From Thiocapsa marina 5811 (GTDB taxonomy: Bacteria; Pseudomonadota; Gammaproteobacteria; Chromatiales; Chromatiaceae), in assembly GCF_000223985.1 (NCBI RefSeq), contig NZ_AFWV01000017.1:31876-95875 (forward strand): a DNA stretch of 64,000 nucleotides, in the 5' to 3' direction. Positions within the stretch are counted from its first letter, which is position 1, and the number at the start of each line of letters is the position of its first letter. The notes under the pieces are model-generated. The model searched no databases. It was not told where the DNA came from and saw nothing but the letters and a program-made list of their open reading frames with translations. The translations under genes were made by a program, and so were the position numbers. Shown here piece by piece: positions 29,303-39,628 of the stretch.

Positions 29303-29881
29303 CTACTTCAGAAAGCCCATCGTGAAATCACCGCTCAGATAGCCTTCCTTCAAATGCGGCTCCGCATCCAACTCCAGTGCCAAGCCGTGAAGATCGCGCG
29401 GCTGCTGATAGTTATAGCTACCCGGACCGTCCGTTCCCTTCAACAAATTGAAGATGAAACCGTGCCGGGATGCAGCAAAGCAACGGCGGATAAACTCCCA
29501 CGTCTCCTCGCGGGTCAGGTTATTCATGGCACCGCTGCAAAGATAGTAGTCGGCGTGCGGAAGCCGATCCTCCAAGACATTGCAGACCCGGATCTCGCAT
29601 CCGGTGCGACGGCGTGCGGCCTCCACCATCGGTTCCATCACATCCAGTCCGATGTAGCGCCCGGGCAGGCTGTTGCATCGATCGAGGTAGCGATGGAGAT
29701 CGCCGAATCCGCAGCCCGCATCGACCAGGGTCAACTCGGACAGATCCTCGGGCAGGATCTCGCGCAGCACCTTGAAGCGCAGCTCTTGGCTTTGGGTCGA
29801 CTGCCACTGCACGCCTTTGGCGGTCTCGCCGTGCGAGGTGAGCGAGTCGAGATAGAAGCTGGTGTTGTCGAGTCTCGGCAT
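29303..29881 (-). CDS. Class I SAM-dependent methyltransferase
   Basis: A 192-residue methyltransferase with a SAM-binding motif I of TLVDAGCGFGDLHRYL, an acidic post-I residue in YIGLDVMEPMVEAAR and a motif IV region YYLCSGAMNNL. The C-terminal half (TREETWEFIRRCFAASRHGFIFNLL) is typical of small-molecule methyltransferases. The substrate is unknown. Met at 29881 begins the conserved MPRLDNTSFYLDSL; the upstream frame is unrelated. It ends just before crcB on the same strand. Confidence 0.85.
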   Translation of the reverse strand: MPRLDNTSFYLDSLTSHGETAKGVQWQSTQSQELRFKVLREILPEDLSELTLVDAGCGFGDLHRYLDRCNSLPGRYIGLDVMEPMVEAARRRTGCEIRVCNVLEDRLPHADYYLCSGAMNNLTREETWEFIRRCFAASRHGFIFNLLKGTDGPGSYNYQQPRDLHGLALELDAEPHLKEGYLSGDFTMGFLK

Positions 29882-30016
29882 CGGTGGAAGCGATTGGGGT
29901 GTCGATCGAGGAAATGAACCGTCCGGGCGCATTCGAGCGCCGGGGATTCGGATCTGCGCCGGCTGCGGCGAGGAGCGAGCCGCATTCAACCGGTGCGGCG
30001 CGGAATCGGCGCGGCC

Positions 30017-30631
30017 TCAGACCCTCGAGAGGTTTTGGATTGCAGCGACGGCGGCTTTCCCGGCCGCATCGATGTCGGCCTCGCGCCCGGCCAGGGTCAG
30101 ACGCCCGAATGCACCGACCGCACGCACGTCGATCAGGGTGACGTTCGATGCCTTTTCCGCCTCGTTGGCGGCATACACGACATAGCCGGCGGGCTCGGTC
30201 TCCAAAAAGAACATGCTCTGGCCGGGCAGGATCATGGATCCACGACGATCCTGCCGATTGATCAGGACCGCGTGGTCCGGGGTAATCGAGCGGATCGTCT
30301 CCCTCCAAGCGATTCGGCAGGTCTTGCGGGCGCCCTCGGTCGCATCGAGCGCGTTCAAGACCGCTCGACCGGCGTCCAGGACGTCGCTCTGATCGCGGTG
30401 GTGGATGACCATGGATCCGAAGGCACGCTCCACCACCTGCTGGCCGAGATGGACACGCGTCGCCTTCAGTGCGATATCCGTCAGTCGATGGACCGCCATC
30501 CCCGGCGCAACCTCGATCCAGAGACAGGCGTCCCCCGGCACCGGCAGAAAGCCTTGCGAGACGGTGCCCAAATACTCGGCGAGCTGCGGCTGAAGCGAAT
30601 CGATGAAGACGTAGGTCCGTAGCTCGATCAT
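30017..30631 (-). CDS. csoS1D: Tandem-BMC carboxysome shell protein CsoS1D
   Basis: A 204-residue tandem bacterial-microcompartment domain protein. It closely follows cyanobacterial CsoS1[33 protein letters not shown] with the pore-gating Glu68-Arg69 pair, [12 protein letters not shown] and [11 protein letters not shown]. CsoS1D trimers stack to form a gated pore in the alpha-carboxysome shell. It lacks the long N-terminal extension of Prochlorococcus. No RuBisCO, csoS2 or csoSCA gene is in this window. It overlaps the endonuclease III-like gene by 4 bp, so it is translationally coupled to DNA-repair and GlgC-like genes. Confidence 0.9.
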   Translation of the reverse strand: MIELRTYVFIDSLQPQLAEYLGTVSQGFLPVPGDACLWIEVAPGMAVHRLTDIALKATRVHLGQQVVERAFGSMVIHHRDQSDVLDAGRAVLNALDATEGARKTCRIAWRETIRSITPDHAVLINRQDRRGSMILPGQSMFFLETEPAGYVVYAANEAEKASNVTLIDVRAVGAFGRLTLAGREADIDAAGKAAVAAIQNLSRV

Positions 30632-31356
30632 TGGGTCTCTTCTGATGCTGTTGTCCCGCGCCGACGCCGATGCGAGCTGCGCGATGAAGTGGATGAATCC
30701 GAGGGACTCGGCGCTGCCGCGGCGCAGGTCCGGCGCAATGCGCAACGCTCGCATGCGGGACGCGTCCGACAGACCTCTTTGCCCTGCGACACGATGAGCG
30801 CATGGTACTCCTTGAGCATCGGCACGTCAGGGCCGAGTGCCTGCTCGAAGCCACGACGAATGACCTCGTAGGTCTCTCCGCCGGCGAGCAAACCCAGGCG
30901 TTCGAAGATCCGGCGCGTGTAGGCATCGACGACGAAGACGGGGCGGTCGAACGCGTAGAGCAGGATATCGTCCGCGGTCTCGGGGCCGATCCCTTTGATC
31001 GCCAAGAGGCGAGCGCGCAGATCGGGCGTCGCCAATGCAGCCAGCCCGGGATGCCCGCCGGCCTCCAGATAGGCCGCGCAAAAACCGCGCACCCGTTGCG
31101 ACTTGACGTTGAAATACCCGGAGGGTCGCAGCGCGTCGGCAAGCTCAGGCGGATCCAAAGCGAGGATCGACTCGGCATCGAGCGAAGAGCGCAAACGCAG
31201 ACGCTCCAATGCGCGCTCGACGTTCGTCCAGGCGGTATTTTGCGTCAGGATGGCCCCGATCATCACCTCGAAGGCGCTCTGCGCGGGCCACCAGTCCTGC
31301 TCGCCGAAGGCCTCGAGCAGCATCCCATACACGCGCAGCAGCTGCTCGGCGTTCAC
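30628..31356 (-). CDS. Endonuclease III-like HhH-GPD glycosylase
   Basis: A 242-residue base-excision-repair glycosylase/lyase. It has the helix-hairpin-helix [20 protein letters not shown] with the catalytic Lys and the following Asp in [11 protein letters not shown] [4Fe-4S] cysteine set of [16 protein letters not shown] is visible. The divergence from Nth and the [23 protein letters not shown] terminus match the thermophile-type endonuclease III-related subfamily. GTG at 31356 abuts the glgC-like stop; a Met about 12 residues in is an alternative start. The last 30 residues are a low-complexity Ser/Arg tail. Confidence 0.88.
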   Translation of the reverse strand: MNAEQLLRVYGMLLEAFGEQDWWPAQSAFEVMIGAILTQNTAWTNVERALERLRLRSSLDAESILALDPPELADALRPSGYFNVKSQRVRGFCAAYLEAGGHPGLAALATPDLRARLLAIKGIGPETADDILLYAFDRPVFVVDAYTRRIFERLGLLAGGETYEVIRRGFEQALGPDVPMLKEYHALIVSQGKEVCRTRPACERCALRRTCAAAAPSPSDSSTSSRSSHRRRRGTTASEETQ

Positions 31357-32601
31357 TCAGGGGCTCTTGGTCACGACCACCACACCCTTCTCGGAGACGG
31401 TGAAACGCTCGCGATCGCTCTTCGGATCGTGACCGATCTGCATCCTCGGCGGGATCTCCACGTCCTTCTCGACGATGCAGTTGCGCAGGTGCGCGCCCTC
31501 TCCGATCGTCACGCCGTTGAACAGGATGGAGGCCTCCACGATGGCCCCGTCCTGGACCCGCACCTTCGGAAAGAGGACCGAGTGATTGACCCCGCCCCCG
31601 CTGATCACGGTGCCGGCGGCCAGCATGGAGTTGACGAAGATGCCCTCGTTCCCGCTCGTTGCGCCCGGAACCGTGCGGGCCGGCGGATACTGACCCTGAT
31701 AGGTGTGGATGTTCCAGTCGGCCTGATAGAGATCCAGAGGCGGCTCGGCGCGCAACAGGGCCATATTCGCCTGGTAATAGGCGTCGATCGAGGCGAGATC
31801 GCACCAGTAGCGATCCGGGGTCACGCGCCCGCGGTCCTGGCCGAAACGATAGGCGACAACGCGGCGATCGGCGACGACGGGGGCGACGATATCCAGCGCC
31901 AAATCCGTGTCGGCAACCACGCCGTCATCCCGGCGGGCCTGATCCAGACGCATCATCTCTTCGAGCAGGAAATCACGATCGAAGACATAGACGCCCATGG
32001 TCTCCAAGCGCTCGGCCTCTTCCGGCACGGGTGCAGCGAGGGCATTCTCGACCGGCGGCGATGCCGGTCGACCGAAACCGGCGATGCGCTCGCCCTCGGT
32101 CAGCTCGACACACGCCTGTGTTCCCGAGCCGCGCCCGTCGACCGCGCGAACCGCGACCGTGATCTCGGCCTTCGACTCCGCATGCGCGCGCACCAGCTCG
32201 GCATAATCCATGCGGTAGACGGCGCCTCCGTCCAAGACCAGGATCTGCCGGGCACGGCTGCGCTCGATCAGATAGCGATTCTGACGGATGGCGTCGAAGG
32301 GACCGGCGTACCACTCCTGACTCTCGCGCATCTGCGGCGGAACCGGGGTGATGAACTCGCGCAGCTCCGGATTGAAGATCGACCAGCCATCGCGCAGGTG
32401 CTTGTGCAGCGAGTGACTCTTGTACTGCGTCAGCACCAGGACCTGTCGCAATCCCGAATGCAGGCAGTTCGCCAAGGTAAAGTCGATCACGCGGAACTTG
32501 CCCCCGAAGGGCACCGCCGCTTTCGTACGGTGCTCGGTCAGCGGAGCGGGACCCGCACCGCGATCGATGGCAAGGACCAGGATAAGCGTTTCGGTAGGCA
32601 T
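31357..32601 (-). CDS. GlgC-like ADP-glucose pyrophosphorylase paralogue, probably inactive
   Basis: A 414-residue protein with the complete GlgC architecture: nucleotidyltransferase domain about 1-270, left-handed beta-helix about 290-390. Two catalytic signatures are altered. The nucleotide-binding loop usually reading LAGGRGSRLxPLT is LAIDRGAGPAPLT (10-22). The AGDHxYxMDY motif is DGGAVYRMDY (124-133), so the metal-binding Asp is Gly126. The sugar-phosphate region WYAGTADA is WYAGPFDA. The remainder (RTKAAVPFGGKFRVIDF, RYWCDLASIDAYYQAN) is well kept. I infer a regulatory or structural paralogue, comparable in concept to GlgD, rather than a working enzyme. Its stop abuts the downstream gene's GTG. 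Confidence 0.85.
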   Translation of the reverse strand: MPTETLILVLAIDRGAGPAPLTEHRTKAAVPFGGKFRVIDFTLANCLHSGLRQVLVLTQYKSHSLHKHLRDGWSIFNPELREFITPVPPQMRESQEWYAGPFDAIRQNRYLIERSRARQILVLDGGAVYRMDYAELVRAHAESKAEITVAVRAVDGRGSGTQACVELTEGERIAGFGRPASPPVENALAAPVPEEAERLETMGVYVFDRDFLLEEMMRLDQARRDDGVVADTDLALDIVAPVVADRRVVAYRFGQDRGRVTPDRYWCDLASIDAYYQANMALLRAEPPLDLYQADWNIHTYQGQYPPARTVPGATSGNEGIFVNSMLAAGTVISGGGVNHSVLFPKVRVQDGAIVEASILFNGVTIGEGAHLRNCIVEKDVEIPPRMQIGHDPKSDRERFTVSEKGVVVVTKSP

Positions 32602-32646
32602 AGCGCAGCGGAATCACCGACGGGACCCCTCGTCCCGCCGCACAGT

Positions 32647-32790
32647 CTAAACCGCGCCGAGTGCGGTATGCGATGTTTTTGAAGGAGATCGGCCCCGGCA
32701 GACTTGACGGCCGCCGGAGCTGGCGCGATTTAAGAGATTAAAAAGTATACCATTTTGAACCGCGCCCCCGCTAATCGAGACGGTCGAGGC
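32647..32790. repeat. Truncated dimeric palindromic element, copy 4
   Basis: The unit 32647-32734 (CTAAACCGCGCC ... GGCGCGATTTAAG) is complete. After an AT-rich linker the second unit (TTGAACCGCGCCCCCGCTAAT, from 32755) breaks off where the pdxJ 3' end begins. Internal text (GGCAGACTTGACGGCCGCCGGAG) is almost the same as in the copy at 51066. Confidence 0.8.
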
Positions 32791-32797
32791 ACACGCA

Positions 32798-33553
32798 TCA
32801 GGGCCCTGCGGCCACCGCCGCATCGATCACGCCCTTCATGTCCCGAACAGCTCGATCGAGGCCCGAGAAGATCGCTCGGGCCACGATGGCATGTCCGATA
32901 TTGAGCTCGCGCACGCCGGGAATGGCAGCGATGGCCTTGACGTTGTGGTAATCGAGACCATGCCCGGCATTGACGTGCAGGCCGAGCGAGAGCCCGAGGT
33001 TCACCGCGCGTCGAATGCGGGCCAGCTCGTCCGCACGTGCCGCTGCGGTCTCGGCGTCGGCATAGTGCCCGGTGTGGATCTCGATCACGGGTGCACCGAC
33101 GGCGTGCGCGGCCTCGATCTGCTCCGGATCGGCGTCGATGAACAGCGAGACCCGGATCCCGGACGCGGCCAGGCGTGCACAAAAATCACGCAGGTGCGGC
33201 CGATTCCCGTGCACGTCCAGGCCGCCTTCCGTCGTGAGTTCCTCGCGCCGCTCCGGCACCAGGCAGCAATCGGCCGGTTTCAGACGACAGGCAATGTCGC
33301 CCATCTCCCGGGTCGCCGCCATCTCCAGATTCATCCGGGTTTGCAGGATGCCGCACAGCAGCTCCACATCGCGTTCCTGGATGTGGCGACGATCCTCGCG
33401 CAGATGCAGCGTGATCGAATCCGCACCTGCTTGCTCTGCGACGAGTGCCGCTTGGATCGGCTCCGGATAACGGGTCCCGCGCGCCCGGCGAATGGTGGCG
33501 ACATGATCGATGTTGACGCCGAGCAGGACCCCGGCAGTGGTTTGACTGGTCAA
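32798..33553 (-). CDS. pdxJ: Pyridoxine 5'-phosphate synthase PdxJ
   Basis: TIM-barrel enzyme closing the ring of pyridoxine 5'-phosphate from 1-deoxyxylulose 5-phosphate and 3-amino-2-oxopropyl phosphate. The 251 residues show [34 protein letters not shown] and [14 protein letters not shown] with the catalytic histidines. The first codon appears to be TTG at 33553, overlapping the recO stop by 4 bp. The recO-pdxJ adjacency is conserved in gammaproteobacteria. Confidence 0.95.
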   Translation of the reverse strand: MTSQTTAGVLLGVNIDHVATIRRARGTRYPEPIQAALVAEQAGADSITLHLREDRRHIQERDVELLCGILQTRMNLEMAATREMGDIACRLKPADCCLVPERREELTTEGGLDVHGNRPHLRDFCARLAASGIRVSLFIDADPEQIEAAHAVGAPVIEIHTGHYADAETAAARADELARIRRAVNLGLSLGLHVNAGHGLDYHNVKAIAAIPGVRELNIGHAIVARAIFSGLDRAVRDMKGVIDAAVAAGP

Positions 33554-34305
33554 GATTCAAGACTCCGATTCGTGATACCGGCATTCGGGGCGGAGGTAAC
33601 GACAAAGCGCCGAAACAGCTCGCGGCTCTTCAACTCACGCCCCCCGAGATGGGGCTCCAGAAGGCGTCGCAGAAGTGCCCGGGCCTCGCGCAGCTGATCC
33701 GGGGCCAACCGGTTGCCTTGCGCCAATGCGAGCAAAGTCGCGCCGGAAATGCGGCCGTCGCGATCGTCCGCTCGGGCCCGCCGCATGCCCTGTCCGGGGA
33801 CGAGCACGTAAACCCCGTCGGGCGCGACCGGCCGTTCGCTGTCGGTCTCGACATCCAGAGCGAGCGCATAACCGAGCTCGTCGAGCAGCCGAATCTCGAA
33901 CTGACGGAGCAGGGTTTCAAGGTCCTCGCCACTCGCCAAGCCTGTCAGCGCGGCGGAATAGAAGGCGAACAGGGGATCGTGCGGATCATCGCGACCGAGC
34001 AGGCGAACCAACAGCTCATTGAGATAAAAGCCGCAAAACAGCGGACGCCCGAGCAGTCCGATCGCCGGCCCGGCAGCCTCGACCCGGGTCAGGGTCAAGA
34101 CCTCGCCGCGGCCGATGGCGTCCAACCACAGGGGCTGGAACGGCTGGAGCAAGGCGCTGGTCGGATGCCGCGGTCGGCGCGCGCCCTTGGCGATCGCGGG
34201 AAATCGCCCTCGCCCGGCGGCGAACACCTCGAGCAGGAGACTGCTGTTGCCGTAATCGCGCCGATGCAGCACGAAGGCCTGAAACAAAGACCCGCGGGCG
34301 TTCAC
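33550..34305 (-). CDS. recO: DNA repair protein RecO
   Basis: RecFOR-pathway mediator that loads RecA at gapped DNA and anneals SSB-coated strands. The 251 residues contain an N-terminal OB fold ([37 protein letters not shown] pattern) and a helical C-terminal region ([23 protein letters not shown]). The zinc-finger cysteines of some RecO proteins are absent, as in E. coli. The start is GTG at 34305, 9 bp after the era stop. Confidence 0.93.
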   Translation of the reverse strand: MNARGSLFQAFVLHRRDYGNSSLLLEVFAAGRGRFPAIAKGARRPRHPTSALLQPFQPLWLDAIGRGEVLTLTRVEAAGPAIGLLGRPLFCGFYLNELLVRLLGRDDPHDPLFAFYSAALTGLASGEDLETLLRQFEIRLLDELGYALALDVETDSERPVAPDGVYVLVPGQGMRRARADDRDGRISGATLLALAQGNRLAPDQLREARALLRRLLEPHLGGRELKSRELFRRFVVTSAPNAGITNRSLES

Positions 34306-34314
34306 CGCACCGAC

Positions 34315-35241
34315 TCAACCGCCCCCGCGCCCGTCCGAGGGCCCGTCTCCATAGCCGAGACGCCCCAGGGCGGCCTCGTCGCTCGACCAGCTCTTCTTCA
34401 CCTTCACCCAGACCTCGAGATGCACCGGGCAGCCGAACAGCTTCTGCATCTCCAGGCGCGCCTGCGTGGCGGCGGCCTTCAGGGCCTCGCCCTGCCGACC
34501 GATGATGATGGCCTTCTGGCTCTGGCGCTCCACCCAGATCAGCGCATTGATCCGGTAACGTCCGCCGACCGCCTCGAAGCGCTCGATCTCCACGGTCGTG
34601 CGATAGGGCAGCTCCTCGCCGTAACGCTGTACCAGTTGCTCGCGCACCAGCTCGGCGGCAAAGAAACGCTCGGAGCGGTCCGTGATCTGATCCTCGGGGA
34701 ACACCGGCTCGCCCTCGGGCAGACCGCGCAGCAGGGCAAGCTCGAGCACCTCGACCTGATCCCCGTTCGCCGCGGAGACCGGGATCAGGTCCACAAAGGG
34801 GTGACGCTGACCGAGATCCTGTAGGTAGGGCAGCAGATCCTCTTTGCTCGCGACCCGATCGACCTTGTTGACGGCCGCAATCACGGGCACGCCGGCGATC
34901 GCGATGGCTTCGAGTGCCGCAGCGTCCTCGTCTGTCCAGCGCAACGCCTCCACCACGAAGAGCGCCAGGTCGGTATCGCTGATCGCCGTGCGGGCTGCAC
35001 GATTCAGATACCGGTTGAGCGCATTCGCCCCGCGCTGATGGATGCCGGGGGTATCGACAAAAAGGATCTGGCCCTCCGGGCGTGTCTTGATGCCGAGGAT
35101 CGAGTGACGCGTGGTCTGCGCCTTGTGGGAGGTGATGGCGAGCTTTTGCCCCATCAGCCGGTTGAGCAAGGTCGACTTGCCGACGTTCGGCCGTCCGATG
35201 ATGGCCACGGTCCCGCAACGACCGACGATGATTTCAGGCAT
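34315..35241 (-). CDS. era: GTPase Era
   Basis: Essential GTPase that binds the 3' end of 16S rRNA during 30S assembly. The 308 residues contain G1 GRPNVGKST, G2 around KAQTTRHSI, G3 DTPGIHQ, G4 NKVD and a C-terminal KH domain with IIGRQGEALK. The ATG overlaps rnc by 8 bp, and the rnc-era-recO-pdxJ order is the standard one. The C-terminal tail ends in a short Gly/Arg stretch. Confidence 0.97.
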   Translation of the reverse strand: MPEIIVGRCGTVAIIGRPNVGKSTLLNRLMGQKLAITSHKAQTTRHSILGIKTRPEGQILFVDTPGIHQRGANALNRYLNRAARTAISDTDLALFVVEALRWTDEDAAALEAIAIAGVPVIAAVNKVDRVASKEDLLPYLQDLGQRHPFVDLIPVSAANGDQVEVLELALLRGLPEGEPVFPEDQITDRSERFFAAELVREQLVQRYGEELPYRTTVEIERFEAVGGRYRINALIWVERQSQKAIIIGRQGEALKAAATQARLEMQKLFGCPVHLEVWVKVKKSWSSDEAALGRLGYGDGPSDGRGGG

Positions 35242-35911
35242 TCTTCAGCTGCTCCAGCATGGCGTGTGCCGCCGCTTGCTCTGCACCGCGTCGGGTGCCG
35301 CCCTCTGCGCGGGTACCGAGATCCGCGTCGGAGAGCGTGCAACTGACCACGAAGGTTTGGGCATGTTGATCGCCGCCGGTGGCCACGACCGCATATTCGG
35401 GAAGCGGCCGGCGCTGCGCCTGGAGCCATTCCTGGAGTTGCGTCTTGGGGTCCTTCCCGGCATGCGTCGCGCTGGTCTGCGCCAAGCGTGTGGCGAACAG
35501 ACGCAGGACCAGCTCTCGTGCGGACGTAAATCCCGCGTCCAGGTAAACGGCCCCCCAGAGGGCCTCGAAGGCATCGGCCAGGATCGAGTCGCGGGCATAG
35601 CCGCCGGTGCGCAGCTCCCCGGCCCCCAGATGCAGGTAGTCACCGAGATCGAGTCCACGGGCCAGCGCAGCCAAGGTCTCGCGCTTGACCAAAGACGCGC
35701 GCATCCGGCTCAAGGTCCCCTCGTCCGCCTCGGGAAAGCGCTTCCAGAGCGCCTCCGCGATGACGAAACCGATCAAGGCATCGCCGAGAAACTCCAGACG
35801 CTCGTTGTTTGCGGATGCTGCGCTGCGGTGAGTCAACGCCTGCAGGAGAAGCTCCTCGCGCGTGAACTCGTGTCCGATGCGCCGGGCGAGCCTCAGGGGA
35901 TCGGCGTTCAC
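35234..35911 (-). CDS. rnc: Ribonuclease III
   Basis: Double-strand-specific endoribonuclease for rRNA processing and regulatory RNA turnover, 225 residues. The signature NERLEFLGDALIGFVIAEAL carries the catalytic acidic residues, and LADAFEALWGAVYLDAG supplies the second acidic set. The C-terminal dsRBD (about 155-222) ends in GTRRGAEQAAAHAMLEQL. The start is GTG at 35911; rnc, era and recO are tightly packed. Confidence 0.96.
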   Translation of the reverse strand: MNADPLRLARRIGHEFTREELLLQALTHRSAASANNERLEFLGDALIGFVIAEALWKRFPEADEGTLSRMRASLVKRETLAALARGLDLGDYLHLGAGELRTGGYARDSILADAFEALWGAVYLDAGFTSARELVLRLFATRLAQTSATHAGKDPKTQLQEWLQAQRRPLPEYAVVATGGDQHAQTFVVSCTLSDADLGTRAEGGTRRGAEQAAAHAMLEQLKNA

Positions 35912-35936
35912 TGACCGACCTTCGTAAGATCGTCGC

Positions 35937-36320
35937 TCATTGGCCCTTCACCTCCACCTGATAGGCGAAGGTCAAGACCGTGTCGATGTTGAAAAAAAGA
36001 TGCTGGCGCTGCTCGTAGTCGAGGGACACCTCGTAGAGGTTCTCGCCGGTACGCCGAATCTTGAAATCCTTGACGCTCACCTGACTGACGCTGTTGATGT
36101 CGAGCCGCTTGCCGATCTGATTGGCGATCTCGCGCGCGCCGCCGGTGATCGGTGTCGATTGCTCCGCGACGTTGTCCATGACGGATTTGATCGTCCAAAA
36201 ACCCATGTATGCCGGCCCGAGCTTGAACGCAATGGTCACGAAAAAGATGATCAGCGAAAGGATGACAAGGATCGACAACATCCCTGCCCCGTTTTGACGG
36301 CCGTGCAGACGCGATCTCAT
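35937..36320 (-). CDS. DUF4845 membrane protein
   Basis: A 127-residue protein with one N-terminal transmembrane helix (GMLSILVILSLIIFFVTIAFKLGPAYMG) and a small extracytoplasmic domain. DUF4845 genes sit between lepB and rnc in many beta- and gammaproteobacteria, as here. The function is unknown. ATG at 36320 begins MRSRLHGRQNGAG; the hydrophobic start resembles pilin-like leaders but lacks a prepilin peptidase motif. Confidence 0.88.
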   Translation of the reverse strand: MRSRLHGRQNGAGMLSILVILSLIIFFVTIAFKLGPAYMGFWTIKSVMDNVAEQSTPITGGAREIANQIGKRLDINSVSQVSVKDFKIRRTGENLYEVSLDYEQRQHLFFNIDTVLTFAYQVEVKGQ

Positions 36321-36370
36321 AAGCACCTCCTCGAGGACCGCAGCTGGCGCTCCGGTCCGTCCTGATCGGA

Positions 36371-37222
36371 TCAATCGATCCCGTTGCCGAGACGCCCCCA
36401 CGCGATCGGGGAACCGTCGCGACGCCCGTCCCAATGCATCCAGATACCGAACGCCTTGCCGACCAGGTTGTCTTGAGGCACGAAGCCCCAGCACCGGCTG
36501 TCGTTGCTGTTGTCGCGATTGTCGCCCATCACGAAATATTGACCTTCCGGGACCTTGATCGGCCCATAGGCCAGCACCCGGCATCCCGGCGGCAGGTCCG
36601 GCGCGTTCTGTCGGGTCAGGATCCGATGCTCGACCTCGCCGAGCTGCTCGAGCGCCTCGCGCGCGCCGGTCATTTCCGCGCCCGACCCGACACCCGTATA
36701 GCGACCGATCGGCAGCTGCGCGACCGGCTCGCCGTTGCGATAGATGGTCTTGTTTTGGTAAGCGATCTCGTCGCCCGGAACACCGATCACACGCTTGATG
36801 TAGTCGACCGAGGTGTCCTGCGGGAACTTGAAGACCACGACGTCGCCGACCTGAGGGTCGCCGATTTCGAGGAATCGGGAGTTGAGCACCGGCCACCGCA
36901 ACCCGTATGCGAACTTGTTGACCAGGATGAAATCGCCGGTCAACAGCGTCGGCATCATGGAGTTCGACGGGATCCGAAACGGCTCGACCAGAAAGGAGCG
37001 CAGCACCAAAACGGCGAAGATGACCGGAAAAAAGGAGCGCGCATACTCGACCAAGACCGGTTCCTTGTAGGCCGGCTTGGACCCGTCCGTGAGCACGCCG
37101 CCGCCGACCGCAGCTTGGGCCAATCGACGCCGGCGCGGCGCGAACATCACCGCATCGACCAGCCAAATCCCGCCGGTCACGACGGACGCCAATACCAAGA
37201 AGGCAGGGAAATCGAAATTCAT
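36371..37222 (-). CDS. lepB: Signal peptidase I
   Basis: Membrane-bound serine/lysine protease that removes Sec and Tat signal peptides, 283 residues. Two N-terminal transmembrane helices (about 5-27 and 62-78) are followed by the catalytic Ser88 (PSNSMMPTLLTGD) and Lys143 (YIKRVIGVPGDE). The family boxes GDNRDNSNDSR and GFVPQDNLVGKAF are intact. Downstream of lepA with about 360 bp between, which holds tandem and palindromic repeats. Confidence 0.96.
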   Translation of the reverse strand: MNFDFPAFLVLASVVTGGIWLVDAVMFAPRRRRLAQAAVGGGVLTDGSKPAYKEPVLVEYARSFFPVIFAVLVLRSFLVEPFRIPSNSMMPTLLTGDFILVNKFAYGLRWPVLNSRFLEIGDPQVGDVVVFKFPQDTSVDYIKRVIGVPGDEIAYQNKTIYRNGEPVAQLPIGRYTGVGSGAEMTGAREALEQLGEVEHRILTRQNAPDLPPGCRVLAYGPIKVPEGQYFVMGDNRDNSNDSRCWGFVPQDNLVGKAFGIWMHWDGRRDGSPIAWGRLGNGID

Positions 37223-37302
37223 GGGTAGGTTTATAAAATCTCTCGGTGATCCATAGATAACGCTGCGATCGGTTCTCGGTGCTTCATTCTCATCGCCGCA
37301 GC

Positions 37303-37381
37303 GTGAACAAGCGCCGTAGGGTGGACAAGCACCGTAGGGTGGACAAGCGCCGTAGGGTGGACAAGCGCAGCGCAGTCCACC
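37303..37381. repeat. 18-bp tandem repeat, CCGTAGGGTGGACAAGCG
   Basis: Three to four imperfect copies of an 18-bp unit (GCCGTAGGGTGGACAAGC) end in GCAGCGCAGTCCACC, the inverse of GGTGGAC. This is a REP-like GTAGGGTGGACAAGCG...GTCCACC sequence partly expanded in tandem, in the lepB-lepA spacer. Confidence 0.75.
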
Positions 37382-37503
37382 AGCACCGGTGCAGGGTTCG
37401 CCAAACTTCGCTCTCGCTCGTCCACCCGACCTGCGACAGGCATCCCGGATTCGAGAATACCGACCGCCTCCGATCCGACGCCTTAAAATAATCCCCTAAT
37501 CAC

Positions 37504-37585
37504 TTGAACCGCGTCGATTCAAACGTTCATCGGCCCCCGCAAGGCCGATCCAACGCACACCGTCGCAGATCACGCGGGACGCGGT

Positions 37586-37589
<4 letters not shown>
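37504..37589. repeat. Single 86-bp palindromic unit
   Basis: The left end is TTGAACCGCGTC and the right end GGACGCGGTTCAA, exactly 86 bp. The right terminus contains the complement of the lepA stop codon (37586-37588). An AT-rich segment to its left (CCTTAAAATAATCCCCTAATCAC) resembles the linker of dimeric copies. Confidence 0.82.
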
Positions 37590-39388
<1,799 letters not shown>

Positions 39389-39537
39389 GAAGCTGGAGGT
39401 CGCCCGGGGATAGGGTGAAGAGCGCGCGGCAGGCGTACACGCAAGCCGTTTCGATCGGCCGGGCGCGCGAGCGGGTGTCTGAAATGAGGGCGAATCATAG
39501 CAGACACGGGCGCGATGGGCATGTGCTGCGAAGCACC

Positions 39538-39620
39538 CCCCCGGGATCGTCGACTTGCAGTCGACCCGCCGGCCGCTAGGCCGGCGAAAGAGGTCGACTG
39601 CAAGTCGACGATCCCGGGGG
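39538..39620. repeat. Perfect 29-bp-arm hairpin with GACTTGCAGTC core
   Basis: The left arm (39538-39566) starts CCCCCGGGATCGTCGACTTG and ends CAGTCGACC. The right arm (39592-39620) is its exact inverse complement, separated by 25 bp containing a GCCGGCC...GGCCGGC stem. A related hairpin lies at 43474-43600. It sits between the lepA start and the 3' end of the alcohol dehydrogenase. Confidence 0.88.
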
Positions 39621-39628
39621 AATCGGTC

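Noticed and set aside
30802..32682. 626-codon plus-strand frame
   Set aside because: It lies wholly opposite the endonuclease III-like and GlgC-like genes, which have clear motifs; the frame has none.
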